64,000 bases of DNA, taken from assembly GCA_963736975.1 (NCBI GenBank), contig CAVTQY010000001.1, positions 62,001 to 126,000 of the forward strand, given 5' to 3'. The position numbers were made by a program, and so were the translations under genes. Below the pieces are notes generated by a model. That model made no database searches. It was not told the origin of the DNA and saw nothing but the letters and a program-made list of their open reading frames with translations. This DNA comes from CAVTQY01 sp963736975. Its GTDB lineage: Bacteria > Pseudomonadota > Alphaproteobacteria > Acetobacterales > Acetobacteraceae. This document shows, one piece after another, positions 1 through 8,161 of the stretch; the stretch's first letter is position 1, and every line of letters begins with the position of its first letter.

Positions 1-183
1 TGCGCGTGGTCACCGTTGCGGCGGCCCAGAATAACCGGACAACCGCCACGCTCTGCCAACCAATCCATCATGTCCAGCACTGCCCCGGAACAACGGCCGC
101 GCGATCCAGTTGCCGAGCAGCGGCACCCGTTCCGTCGGAACGTGGGTGCGAGCCCGCGCATCGTAACCAAAAATAGCCGATCT
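1..183. other. Left edge, no gene resolved
   Basis: I cannot assign a gene here. The minus strand has short protein-like stretches in different frames, for example one reading MMDWLAERGGCPVILG, but no continuous frame reaches the window edge in a recognisable family. The segment adjoins two clear gene remnants on the same strand, so it is probably more decayed coding sequence. Frame breaks are seen; the decay reading is inference. Confidence 0.3.
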
Positions 184-690
184 TCACGAGGCTTCGATCA
201 CGCTGGCGAGGCGTCTTGCCGGAGGGGTAGGGGACGTCCGCCGGAGGCGCCCGACCGATGCCGCGTCAGCGCCGCGCAGCAGCTTCAGCTCCGCATCGCC
301 GTGGCCTTCCCCTGCTCGGTAACCGAGCGAGGCCGAAATACGATCGCCGGTCTCGCGGACGATCTTGCTCAGGCCTTCCTGATCATCCTCGATCCGCTCC
401 GACCGGCCGGCGAGCAACAGCGCCTCGTTCACGACCCCGTCACCGCGCATAATCGGCACGGCGATCCCCGCCGCACCGGTATAGCTTCGCCGATGCTGAT
501 GCTTATCCCGGCCGCGCGGATCGCATCCAGTCGCCGCCGCAGCGCTGCCCGATCCGTGATCGTTTTGGGGGTAAGCTTTCGCAACCGACGGAGCATTGGC
601 GGCTGGCTTGCGGCAGGAGGAGCGCGCCGTTGTGCCGGCTTTGGGATCGCCCGATGTCACCGAAGGCCTGGCGGCGATCGAAGCCAAACG
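184..690 (-). pseudogene. IclR-family regulator remnant (C-terminal effector domain)
   Basis: The minus strand carries the end of an IclR-type transcription regulator, a family of helix-turn-helix proteins with a C-terminal ligand-binding domain. One frame gives TPKTITDRAALRRRLDAIRA, followed in another frame by GAAGIAVPIMRGDG and later GDRISASLGY, which is the usual order TxxTItD...aIRaxG...gvaaPi...rIsaaLGy near the C-terminus. The two parts need a frame change near position 475. No start codon or HTH domain is visible, so the 5' half is lost or scrambled. It lies next to an acyl-CoA dehydrogenase remnant on the same strand; the two may once have been a regulator and its target. Confidence 0.55.
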
Positions 691-756
691 CTCGCCTATG
701 TTCCCGTCATTCGCCAGTACCCTGGGCCTTGATCATTCGTAGCGGGTTGTAGGTAA

Positions 757-1480
757 TCACCGTAGCCGCCGATCTCCGCCATCACGCTTTCCTCTTTGTT
801 GCGCCCGGGATGGTGCGGCGATGATGTTGCGTTTGATATGGTTGGCGCCTTCGATGATCTGCAGCACCTTGGCACGAAAGTACCGGTTGATCGGGTATTC
901 GTTGGAGATTCCCGCGGCGCCGTAGAGCTGCACGGCGTGGGTCGCGACGTTCATTGCGGTATCAGAGGTGAAGCATTTTGGCGATCGCCGCCGCCCGCGT
1001 CAGGCCCGGTCCCTTCACGCCTTCATCGACCATCGCCGCCGCGCGATAGGTCAGCAGGCGGGCAGCATCGACTGCGATCGCTATGTCAGCCAGCGTCCAA
1101 CCCACGCCCTGGAACTCGCTGACCTGCTGGCCGAAGGCGTGCCTGTCGGCGACATGAGCAGCGCCAGATCCATGGCGCCTTGCGCCAGCCGCACGCCGCA
1201 CGCCGCAATTCAGCGGACGCGAGGCATTCAGCGCCTCCATCACCAGCTTGAAGCCTTCGCCTTCGCGGCCGAGGATAACCTCAGCCGGCACATAGATGTT
1301 GTCGAAGAACAACGCGGAGGACGCGATGCCACGGGCACCCCATCTTGTCCTTCTTGTGGCCGATCTCGAAGCCCTTCATCCCGCGCGTGACGATAAAGAA
1401 GTTGATCCGCCAACGTTCTCCCTCGCCGCTGCGTGCCGCCACCAGGATGAAATTGTGAATCGGCGTCCAACCTTGACCCA
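757..1480 (-). pseudogene. Acyl-CoA dehydrogenase remnant, 5' end lost
   Basis: Three minus-strand frames together spell an acyl-CoA dehydrogenase, the flavoenzyme that introduces a double bond into acyl-CoA thioesters. The order is FILVAARSGEGERWRINFFI and KKDKMG near 1300-1450, then FFDNIYVPAEVILGREGEGF near 1240-1312, then QLYGAAGISNEYPINRYFR and VLQIIEGANHIKRNIIA near 800-930. These match the middle beta domain and C-terminal helical domain of the family. At least three frame changes are needed, and the N-terminal domain is missing: homology stops where a 30-bp IS21-like repeat begins at 1451-1480. It is a true decayed gene rather than a single sequencing slip. Confidence 0.8.
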
Positions 1481-1640
1481 CCCGAGGGCGGGCTATTGCA
1501 TTGATGCCGAAAGAATTGGCAATTTGCCGGGGTCAATGTTGGACGCCGGTCGCGACCCCGTCCGATCCCCAAAGGGCAAGCATTTACAGGCACTTGCCTT
1601 TCCTGGGAGCGGGGTCAAAGTTGGACGCCGACTCACGGTT
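1451..1640. repeat. Cluster of three IS21-like terminal repeats
   Basis: The 20-mer GGGGTCAANNTTGGACGCCG, or its complement, occurs three times: 1461-1480 (minus orientation), 1529-1548 (plus) and 1611-1630 (plus). The first and third extend to about 30 bp (1451-1480 and 1611-1640) with most bases identical, as outward-pointing inverted copies. Repeated ends beginning GGGGTCA are typical of IS21-group elements, which carry several internal copies at each terminus. No transposase (istA/istB) is present, so this is a remnant or the scar of a deletion. It coincides with the truncated 5' end of the acyl-CoA dehydrogenase. The family assignment is from memory of the end sequence. Confidence 0.6.
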
Positions 1641-1724
1641 CAGCCCGTTCGCATCAAGCGGGCTGCCGCGCTTCGACCTAACGATTCGAGGCTCGGGTTC
1701 TTGCGCCGTACCGCGGCCCGCTGA

Positions 1725-1922
1725 CTAGCCACGTACCTGCGGAGCCGGAGGAGGAGCCGGAGGCGGTGGCGGGGGCGAAGCCTCGACCGGTTGCGCCGGC
1801 GGCGGGGCGGGCTGCTGCTGAGCGCACCCCGCGAGGAGCGCCGCGGGAACCACGACGGCAAAAACCATTGCCGCTTTACAGAACAGCCTATGGCGGGCCA
1901 GTGTTTCGGAAACGTCGAACAT
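1725..1922 (-). CDS. Small proline-rich lipoprotein
   Basis: A 65-residue protein starting MFDVSETLARH. A hydrophobic segment (about residues 20-33) ends in the lipobox LLAGC, so the mature protein would be lipid-anchored at the cysteine. After it there are only about 30 residues, almost all Pro, Ala and Gln, including a run of six prolines. This is a tether without a globular domain. The ATG at 1922 is chosen because GGAGG lies a few bases upstream; longer in-frame extensions have no such site. Similar tiny Pro-rich lipoproteins are common in Alphaproteobacteria but I know no function. It is transcribed divergently from the L,D-transpeptidase gene, so a cell-envelope role is a weak inference. 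Confidence 0.55.
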   Translation of the reverse strand: MFDVSETLARHRLFCKAAMVFAVVVPAALLAGCAQQQPAPPPAQPVEASPPPPPPAPPPAPQVRG

Positions 1923-2073
1923 CCGTTCCTCCGTGGTTGAAAGGCTCGCAGACAGGCTAACTCTAAACGCTATTCTCAGCGAAGAGTCAAAACGACAGGT
2001 TGAGTGGGTCGGCAAAGGTCGAGGAGTGGCACTTGTTTGCGCGTCGTGGCTCAAGGCCGGCTTTGGTAGCCAA

Positions 2074-3462
2074 ATGCCATTAACTTCCGCACCTCCAGCT
2101 CAAGTGTCCCGACGCGCGACGATTGCAGCCGGCATGATCGCTCTCGCCGCAGCATGTGCGCTTGCTGCGTGCACTGCGGATCCAGAGCCCGAAGCAGTCG
2201 CCGTCCCGACCCCGCATGCCGACACTGAACTCGGCACGCGGATTGACGGCGCGCCTGAGTTGGTCATCGCCGGCGAACGGCTGAATGTCGGGTTGCTACG
2301 GCGCTTCTACGCGCGCCATGACTTCGAGCCAATATGGACGACCCGGCAAGCGCAGGCGAATTCGCTGGTGAATGCGGTGTTGCGCGCCGGCGGTCAGGGT
2401 CTCGACCCTGAGCTGTTTCACGCAAACCTATTGCGGCAGACAGCAATATTGCCGCCGCTGGATCGCGAACTGTTGTTGTCGGACGCCTTCCTGTCGTATG
2501 CTGACGCGCTGGCCCGCGGCGCCGTGCCGGTTGAGCGCCGAACAGATGACGAGACTCTGACGCCTGCACCGATCGATGTGGCTGCTGCGCTCGACGCTGC
2601 TGTCGCCAGCCCCGATCCGGCGGCAGTGATCGAGGCGCTGGCGCCGACGACGCCGACCTATCGCGCGCTGCGCCAAGCTTTGCAGAGGTATCGCTCGGAC
2701 ACCCCGGCTGGCGACAGGGGCACGACGAACCGCTTGCGCGAGATCGAGGTAAACCTTGAACGCCAACGCTGGCTGCCACGGCGGCTGCCGGCAGACCGCG
2801 TCTGGGTCAACGTTGCCGACGAACGGGTCGTACTTTATCTGACCGATCAGCCGATTTTCTCTACGCGGGTCATTGTCGGCCAAGATGTCGAGCGCAATCA
2901 GAGCCCGGAGTTCCGCGCCACGATCGAGGGAATTGAGTTCAATCCTCCATGGAACGTCCCGAGCGACATCGCGACGACGGAGATCCTGCCGAAGATCAGG
3001 CGCGACCCCAATTATTTGACGCGGAACCACATGGTAATGCTGCCCGATGGCGGGGTGGAGCAGCTTCCGGGACCCGACGCAGGGCTCGGACTGATGATGT
3101 TTTACATGCCGAACCGGTTCGAGGTTTATCTGCACGACACCCCGGATCAAAAGCCGTTCAGCCGGGATAACCGCCGCATCAGCCATGGGTGCATCCGGGT
3201 GCAGAATCCGCGCGAATTGGCCGCCCTGCTGATGCAGAAACCGATCAACACGATCAATCAAGCGATCGGGACGGGCAGCACCACTCTAGGCAATCTGTCA
3301 CCGCCTGTGCCGGTATTCGTGGTTTACCAGACCGCGTTTGTAGATACCGACGGTACGCTGCAATTTCGTCCAGATTTCTACAATCGCGACGCAGAGATCT
3401 GGCAGCAGCTGCAGCGTAGATGGACACAAGGTCACCCCGAAAGCCTTGTAGGCGAATTCTAG
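2074..3462 (+). CDS. L,D-transpeptidase (YkuD domain) lipoprotein
   Basis: A 462-residue cell-wall enzyme. L,D-transpeptidases cross-link peptidoglycan stem peptides between diaminopimelate residues or attach lipoproteins to the wall. The start at 2074 gives a signal peptide with the lipobox LAAC at Cys33. The YkuD catalytic domain occupies roughly residues 245-420 and contains the signature SHGCIRVQ with nucleophile Cys373; the upstream NPPWNVP motif is typical of the YcbB/LdtD-like branch. The N-terminal part (about 80-230) is the long helical/scaffold region of that branch rather than a recognisable binding domain. It reads divergently from the small lipoprotein gene. All catalytic-motif residues are present, so it should be active in the periplasm. 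Confidence 0.9.
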   Translation: MPLTSAPPAQVSRRATIAAGMIALAAACALAACTADPEPEAVAVPTPHADTELGTRIDGAPELVIAGERLNVGLLRRFYARHDFEPIWTTRQAQANSLVNAVLRAGGQGLDPELFHANLLRQTAILPPLDRELLLSDAFLSYADALARGAVPVERRTDDETLTPAPIDVAAALDAAVASPDPAAVIEALAPTTPTYRALRQALQRYRSDTPAGDRGTTNRLREIEVNLERQRWLPRRLPADRVWVNVADERVVLYLTDQPIFSTRVIVGQDVERNQSPEFRATIEGIEFNPPWNVPSDIATTEILPKIRRDPNYLTRNHMVMLPDGGVEQLPGPDAGLGLMMFYMPNRFEVYLHDTPDQKPFSRDNRRISHGCIRVQNPRELAALLMQKPINTINQAIGTGSTTLGNLSPPVPVFVVYQTAFVDTDGTLQFRPDFYNRDAEIWQQLQRRWTQGHPESLVGEF

Positions 3463-3597
3463 ACTCTGGAAAAAGCCAGGTCAGCTCGCAGGCCCTTTGG
3501 TGTCGCGAGGGAGCTGACGCCTCCGGCTGCACGTGCGCCCGCCTGTCGCGAACGCATGATCGCCGCCTTGATGGCGGCGGGCTTCGCGGCTGTTCCG

Positions 3598-3897
3598 ATG
3601 CGCTTGATCGCGCTGACCTGGGCCGCTGATCCGCGCTTCGCCACGTTATCGGCTCGCATCGAGAATATCGATGCGCTGTACTCCATCCTCGTTGATGCCA
3701 TAAGAACGCGATCAACGGCGGAATGGCTCGATCGCTTGGCGAAGGCCGATGTGCCGCATGACACGGTCGCATTGTTGCAGGATATCGTGCGATTTAGCCG
3801 GACGCCCGGCGATCTGCGCGCTCCTGCCCCACCTCTTGGCGAACATACGGAATCCATATTGGCCTCGATCGGCTACACGCCCCCGCAGGCAAGGCTA
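3598..3897 (+). pseudogene. CoA-transferase family III (CaiB/BaiF) fragment
   Basis: The plus strand encodes DPRFATLSARIENIDALYSI and RTRSTAEWLDRLAKADVP, then VRFSRTPGDLRAPAPPLGEH and ILASIGY. These are the last parts of a class III CoA-transferase (formyl-CoA, carnitine or succinyl-CoA transferases). A normal protein is about 400 residues; only about 100 remain. The stretch that normally lies between the two blocks (about 35-40 residues) is missing, so there is an internal deletion, and no start codon or N-terminal domain is present. Its 3' end runs to the convergent DUF2272 gene. With the acyl-CoA dehydrogenase remnant it suggests a lost acyl-CoA catabolic operon. Confidence 0.75.
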
Positions 3898-4758
3898 GGA
3901 GACAGGCAGCGCCGGATAGAGCACGTGCAACACCACCATCCAGGGATAGCGCGTATCCAGCACCTGACCATCCGGCGTCGCGAGCTTGCCATCCGGCGTC
4001 ACCGGAACGTGCTTCATCGTCACGGCATCGTCCACGTTGCCCCCCACCACTTCGATCTGCCCTGGCTGCACGCCGACGACGATGTCGCAATGGGCCGGAA
4101 AGCGCGGGGCGGGCAGGTCGTCATAGGTGACGTGATGGCGGCCGCGGCTTTCGCAGATCAGATCGCCGGGCTGCGGAGCGTATGTGGTGGGCCGTTCGGC
4201 GGTAATCAGCCACCCGGAGGTCTGGCCAAGCGCCATCTCCTTGGCGATGTCGATATAGTCCGCATGCGCCTCGGAATAAGGGAAATGATCCCCGGCGCCG
4301 GCGATGCGCATAACATATGAAACGAATGCCGCCGACCAGGCGTATTCCCAGTCGTCGCCCCCCGGGACCACCTGGCCGGACGCATCATGCTTGCCGGTCC
4401 AGGCGGATTGCGGTGTGCCGGCGTTCATTCCCAGCCACCAATATTCGCCGACGCGCTGCCACAGACCCGGCATGCGTTCTGGCATCTGATCGGGCAGCAG
4501 CGGCGGACGGGTGCCGGGCGGGTCATCATCGATCGGCTGGCCGAACAGCCGCCATTCACGCAGTGCGATCGCCACGACGGAATCGCGGGAGATTGGTTGG
4601 TAGGGGACAGTGGCGAAAGGCGGCACATGCGCGTCAGGCGCGATCGCCACCGGCGCTGCGGTCGGCTTGACCGGGTGCGGCGCGGCGCATCCGGCAAGCA
4701 CGACGATGCCGATGAGCGCCGCAAGTCCCGGCATTGCGCGAAACGGCGCTGGAGACAT
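3895..4758 (-). CDS. DUF2272 lipoprotein
   Basis: A protein of 287 residues starting MSPAPFRAMPG, with a hydrophobic segment ending in the lipobox VLAGC, hence probably an outer- or inner-membrane lipoprotein. The body matches the DUF2272 family: WEYAWSAAFVSYVMRIAGAG, YIDIA, and PGDLICESRG with HCDIVV and VVGGNV. This layout resembles CHAP/NlpC-type cysteine or papain-like folds, so a peptidoglycan-related role is plausible but unproven. An alternative GTG start at 4797 adds 13 residues before the signal peptide and has no better ribosome site. The gene stands alone between a CoA-transferase fragment and a DUF1127 gene, and nothing nearby indicates its regulation. Confidence 0.7.
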   Translation of the reverse strand: MSPAPFRAMPGLAALIGIVVLAGCAAPHPVKPTAAPVAIAPDAHVPPFATVPYQPISRDSVVAIALREWRLFGQPIDDDPPGTRPPLLPDQMPERMPGLWQRVGEYWWLGMNAGTPQSAWTGKHDASGQVVPGGDDWEYAWSAAFVSYVMRIAGAGDHFPYSEAHADYIDIAKEMALGQTSGWLITAERPTTYAPQPGDLICESRGRHHVTYDDLPAPRFPAHCDIVVGVQPGQIEVVGGNVDDAVTMKHVPVTPDGKLATPDGQVLDTRYPWMVVLHVLYPALPVS

Positions 4759-4977
4759 GGAATTCGGTACCTCGGCCTTCGTCGGTACCCGATACACGAT
4801 CGTGTTGCGCTGCTACAATCCACGAGCACTGGGCCGCGCTGGATGCGGGGCTGACATGAAGTCTGCACGAAGCAGCATTCGACCCGAATGGCATCGGTTT
4901 TGCTCCGTCAAACCCGGCTTAGGGAGGGACTCCTGGTTCAACGCAAGGAGTTCACATGGCTACGTTCTTCACCCAAA

Positions 4978-5121
4978 ATGGACGATTGGTTAGCGAAACG
5001 GCGGGAGATAACGCAGATCATCCGAGAGTTGCAGAGCTGCACCGACCGCGAACTGAGTGAGTTCGGTGTGAGCCGGGCGGATATTCCGGCCATCGCGCGC
5101 GGGCTGTTCCAGCCCCGGTGA
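4978..5121 (+). CDS. DUF1127 small protein, 5' end possibly out of frame
   Basis: The open frame from 4978 encodes 47 residues, mostly one DUF1127 domain (RREITQIIRELQSCTDREL, then GVSRADIPAIARG). DUF1127 proteins are short, Arg-rich and act in regulation through RNA- or protein-binding in some Alphaproteobacteria. The start is doubtful. An ATG at 4956 has a strong AAGGAG site six bases upstream and begins MATFFTQNGRLVSE, which resembles the usual N-terminus of longer family members, but that frame leaves the DUF1127 frame and stops after about 34 codons. Either a small deletion has shifted the frame or the domain is made from 4978. The frame facts are seen; the comparison with family N-termini is from memory. 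Confidence 0.5.
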   Translation: MDDWLAKRREITQIIRELQSCTDRELSEFGVSRADIPAIARGLFQPR

Positions 5122-5225
5122 GCTCCCGCGCGTCGGGCTGGCCGGCAGGCGGAAGTTGTGGTTCTCCATTGGGGTGACGAACCCGCGGGAACCTGCATCG
5201 CCCACCGAACGCGAGGTGGCGTAGC

Positions 5226-8150
5226 GTGCGGCTTGAAGCACGCCACGTCGCGCCGATCGGCGCGCGGCTGACGTTCAGCTTCGACGGGCAGCCGATCGAG
5301 GCGCTCGCCGGCGAGACCATCGCTGCGGCGTTGTCGGCGGCCGGCATCGTCGCCTTTCGCCGGACCGCGACCGGCGCACCGCGGGGTCTACATTGTGGGA
5401 TGGGCGCCTGCTTCGATTGCGTGGTGACGGTCGATGGCCGCCTGGGGCAGCGCGCGTGCGTGACGAAAGTCGCGCCGGGGATGCAGGTGACGGGAGCGCC
5501 GCCGGCCGAATTGACGCCTCTGGCGGGCGAGGCCGATGCCGCGACAGCGGAGGAACGCGTCTGCGACGTTCTGGTCGTGGGCGGCGGCCCGGCCGGGCTG
5601 TCCGCGGCCATCGCCGCCGCGGAGGCAGGCGCCGCTGTGGTGCTGCTGGATGAGCGCGCCGCGACCGGCGGGCAATACGCCAAGCCGCTCGCGGAGAGCC
5701 ATGCGACAGATGCACCCGACGCGCAGTTCCGGCTTGGGCTCGAGCTGAAACGCCGAGCGGAGGCTGCGGGCGTGCGGATCGAGGTCGAGGCAATGGTATG
5801 GGGCGCCTTTGCCTTCGATGAGATCGCCGCCCTGGTGTGCGGAAAAGCGATTACGTTCCGTCCGAAACGGCTGATCCTGGCGCCCGGGGCGCATGAACGG
5901 CCGGTGCCGGTGCCAGGATGGACGTTACCGGGCGTGATGACCACAGGCGGGTTGCAGACGCTGGTGCGGGCGCAGCGTGTGTGCCCCGGCGAACGGGTGC
6001 TGATCGCCGGGAATGGACCACTTAATCTGCAGCTTGCATGCGAGCTGGTGGCGGCCGGGGTGAAGCCGGTGGCGGTGGTCGAGGCGGCGCCGTGGCCGGC
6101 GGCGGCATGGCGTGCGGTGTGGCGTATGCTGCGGACCTCGCCAGATCTGGCGCGTGAGGGGATGGGGATGCTGGCGCGGCTGCGGCGCGCCGGTGTGCCG
6201 GTGCTTTGGGGGGCGCAGGTGACCGCGCTGGAGGGCGAAGGGCGTGTGCAGCGTGCTCGGATCGGGGGGCGGGTCATCGAGGTGGATGTTGTTGCGATCA
6301 ATCTCGGTTTTCAGCCGGAGGTGGGGTTGGCACGGGCCTTGGGGCTCGCGCATCGGTTTGTCGATCGGGGGATTGGTTATCTCGAGACGGAGACGGATGA
6401 GGATGGGCGGTCTTTCTTCGGGGAGGTGTGCCGCCCCCCCCTTCTAACCCCCTCCCGCGAGGGGAGGGGGGATTCCAGCCCGTTTCCTTTTGCGGTGGGG
6501 GATGGGGCGAGGCTGGGTGGCGCGCGAGTAGCGATGGCGCGCGGGCGGCTGGCGGGCTTGGCGGCGGCTCGGGATTTGGGGTTCGCGGCCCCGGAAGAGG
6601 CGAAGACGCGGATAGCGTTGGCGCGGGCAGTGGGTTTTCAGGAGGTTTTGTGGAGTTTGTTCCGGCCGCCGGATTTCGATGCGGCGGCGGTGGCTGATGA
6701 AACCATCGTCTGCCGGTGCGAGGAGGTTACTGCGGGGCGGATCAGGGCGGAGATGGCCGCGGGGCTTGCTTCGTTGCCGGCTGTGAAGAAAGCGACCAGG
6801 GCCGGGATGGGGCGCTGTCAGGGACGATTCTGTGCCGCGACCGTTGCCCGGTTGTGTCCGGACAGCCCCGACCATGACGCTTTTGCCGCCCCGCGTGCGC
6901 CGCTGCGACCCACACCGGCGGCTCCGTTGATGTTCGAGGCGGAGGAATTCGAGGCGCCGTTGTTGACAGCGCCCGTGCCCCCGGCGGGTTTGCACCGGAC
7001 GGCCGTGTCGGCCTCCGAGCCTCGGCGTGCCGATGTGGTGGTGATCGGTGGCGGATTGGCGGGCCTTTGCTCGGCTTATTTCATGGCGCGCGACGGCGCC
7101 GATGTGCTGGTTGTCGAGCGCGACGAAGCCGGCATGGCGGCCAGCACGGCCAATGCGGGCAGCCTGCATGTGCAGTTACTGTCTTATGATTTCGGCGACG
7201 ATACGCCGGAGGATGGGGGGCCCGCCGCGCACGCCTTGGCGCTGGCGCCGCGCAGTATTGCTTTGTGGAAGGAGATCGCTGCGGCGGCTGGAGAGGATCT
7301 GGGGATCCGCACCGAGGGCGGGCTGATGCTGGCCGAGGATGAGGCCGGGATGCAGTGGCTGCGGCGCAAATCGGCGATGGAACGGCGGTGGGGAATCGAA
7401 AGCCACGTGCTGGGCGCCGACGAGCTGCACAACCTGGCGCCGGCGTTGTCGGATCGCATGGTCGGAGCGGATTTCGTGCCGGCCGAAGGCTACGGCGATC
7501 CGCTGCGCGGCACGATGGCTGTGCTGATGTTGGCGCAGCGGAGGGGGGCCCGGGTGCTGCGCGGCGCCGAGGTGCTGGATGTCGGGCGCATCAGCAACGC
7601 GTGGCGGCTGGAGACCTCGAAGGGGCCGGTGATTGCCGGGCAGGTAGTGAACGCCGCCGGGCCTTGGTCGGGGCGGATCGGCCGGCTAGTGGGGCTCGAT
7701 CTGCCGGTGACCGGCACGGTGCAGCAGGTGATCGTCACGGAACCAGCGCCGCCGCTGACGCGGCACCTGATCGCTGTCGCCGGACGGCATCTTTCACTGA
7801 AGCAGCAGGCGAGCGGCGGGTTCCTGGTGGGCGGCGGCTGGTTCGGTGCGTTCGACGAGCAGACGGGGCGCACGCGCAATCTGCGCCGCAGCATCGAGGG
7901 CAATCTATGGGTCTGCGGCCGGGTACTGCCGGCGTTGGCCGGGCTGCATTTCGTGCGGAGCTGGACGGGCATCAATCCGTCGATCGACCGCGCGCCCATT
8001 CTGGGCGAGACGCCGGGACTGGCGGGGTTCTTCAATGCGGTCAGCGCCAACGGCTATACGCTGGGGCCGGTGATCGGACAGATCACCGCGGCGGCGATGC
8101 TGCGGGGAGAGAGGGTCGATCCGCGCTATTCGCTGGCACGGTTCGGATAG
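5226..8150 (+). CDS. Three-domain HcnABC/opine-oxidase-like amine oxidase fusion
   Basis: A 974-residue flavoprotein that joins three subunits usually encoded separately (HcnA, HcnB, HcnC of hydrogen cyanide synthase, or the opine and hydroxyproline oxidases). Residues 1-95 are a [2Fe-2S] ferredoxin-like domain with Cys57, Cys62, Cys65 and Cys78. Residues 110-490 are an FAD/NAD oxidoreductase (VLVVGGGPAGLSAA), followed by a BFD-type iron-sulfur domain (VCRCEE near 494, GRCQGRFC near 528). Residues 600-974 are a D-amino-acid-oxidase fold (VVVIGGGLAGL). The start is GTG. It likely oxidises an amine or amino acid and passes electrons to the respiratory chain; the substrate is unknown. A GC-rich palindrome is inserted in frame near residues 403-415. 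The GMC oxidoreductase gene follows after 11 bases, so they are probably co-transcribed. Confidence 0.85.
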   Translation: MRLEARHVAPIGARLTFSFDGQPIEALAGETIAAALSAAGIVAFRRTATGAPRGLHCGMGACFDCVVTVDGRLGQRACVTKVAPGMQVTGAPPAELTPLAGEADAATAEERVCDVLVVGGGPAGLSAAIAAAEAGAAVVLLDERAATGGQYAKPLAESHATDAPDAQFRLGLELKRRAEAAGVRIEVEAMVWGAFAFDEIAALVCGKAITFRPKRLILAPGAHERPVPVPGWTLPGVMTTGGLQTLVRAQRVCPGERVLIAGNGPLNLQLACELVAAGVKPVAVVEAAPWPAAAWRAVWRMLRTSPDLAREGMGMLARLRRAGVPVLWGAQVTALEGEGRVQRARIGGRVIEVDVVAINLGFQPEVGLARALGLAHRFVDRGIGYLETETDEDGRSFFGEVCRPPLLTPSREGRGDSSPFPFAVGDGARLGGARVAMARGRLAGLAAARDLGFAAPEEAKTRIALARAVGFQEVLWSLFRPPDFDAAAVADETIVCRCEEVTAGRIRAEMAAGLASLPAVKKATRAGMGRCQGRFCAATVARLCPDSPDHDAFAAPRAPLRPTPAAPLMFEAEEFEAPLLTAPVPPAGLHRTAVSASEPRRADVVVIGGGLAGLCSAYFMARDGADVLVVERDEAGMAASTANAGSLHVQLLSYDFGDDTPEDGGPAAHALALAPRSIALWKEIAAAAGEDLGIRTEGGLMLAEDEAGMQWLRRKSAMERRWGIESHVLGADELHNLAPALSDRMVGADFVPAEGYGDPLRGTMAVLMLAQRRGARVLRGAEVLDVGRISNAWRLETSKGPVIAGQVVNAAGPWSGRIGRLVGLDLPVTGTVQQVIVTEPAPPLTRHLIAVAGRHLSLKQQASGGFLVGGGWFGAFDEQTGRTRNLRRSIEGNLWVCGRVLPALAGLHFVRSWTGINPSIDRAPILGETPGLAGFFNAVSANGYTLGPVIGQITAAAMLRGERVDPRYSLARFG
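6431..6471. repeat. GC-rich palindrome inside a coding region
   Basis: A C-run is followed by CCCCCTCCC, a short loop, and GGGAGGGGG (arms 6448-6456 and 6462-6470, perfect 9-bp pairing). It sits within the HcnABC-like gene, encoding PPLLTPSREGRGD just before the conserved FAVGDGA motif, where related proteins have no such segment in my recollection. Similar CTCCC/GGGAG hairpins occur between genes at 34695-34720 and at 47091-47119, so this looks like a dispersed element that landed in frame. Confidence 0.5.
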
Positions 8151-8161
8151 CGTTTCCTTAC

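Noticed and set aside
1451..1640. Complete insertion sequence
   Set aside because: Only terminal repeats are present; no transposase open frame lies between or beside them.
2428..3261. Long open frame on the minus strand opposite the L,D-transpeptidase
   Set aside because: High GC gives long antisense frames; no recognisable motifs, and the plus-strand frame holds the catalytic SHGC motif.
7355..8161. Extension of the GMC oxidoreductase upstream of 8162
   Set aside because: The extension is the alternate frame of the fusion gene and has no motifs; the FAD motif starts right after the ATG at 8162.
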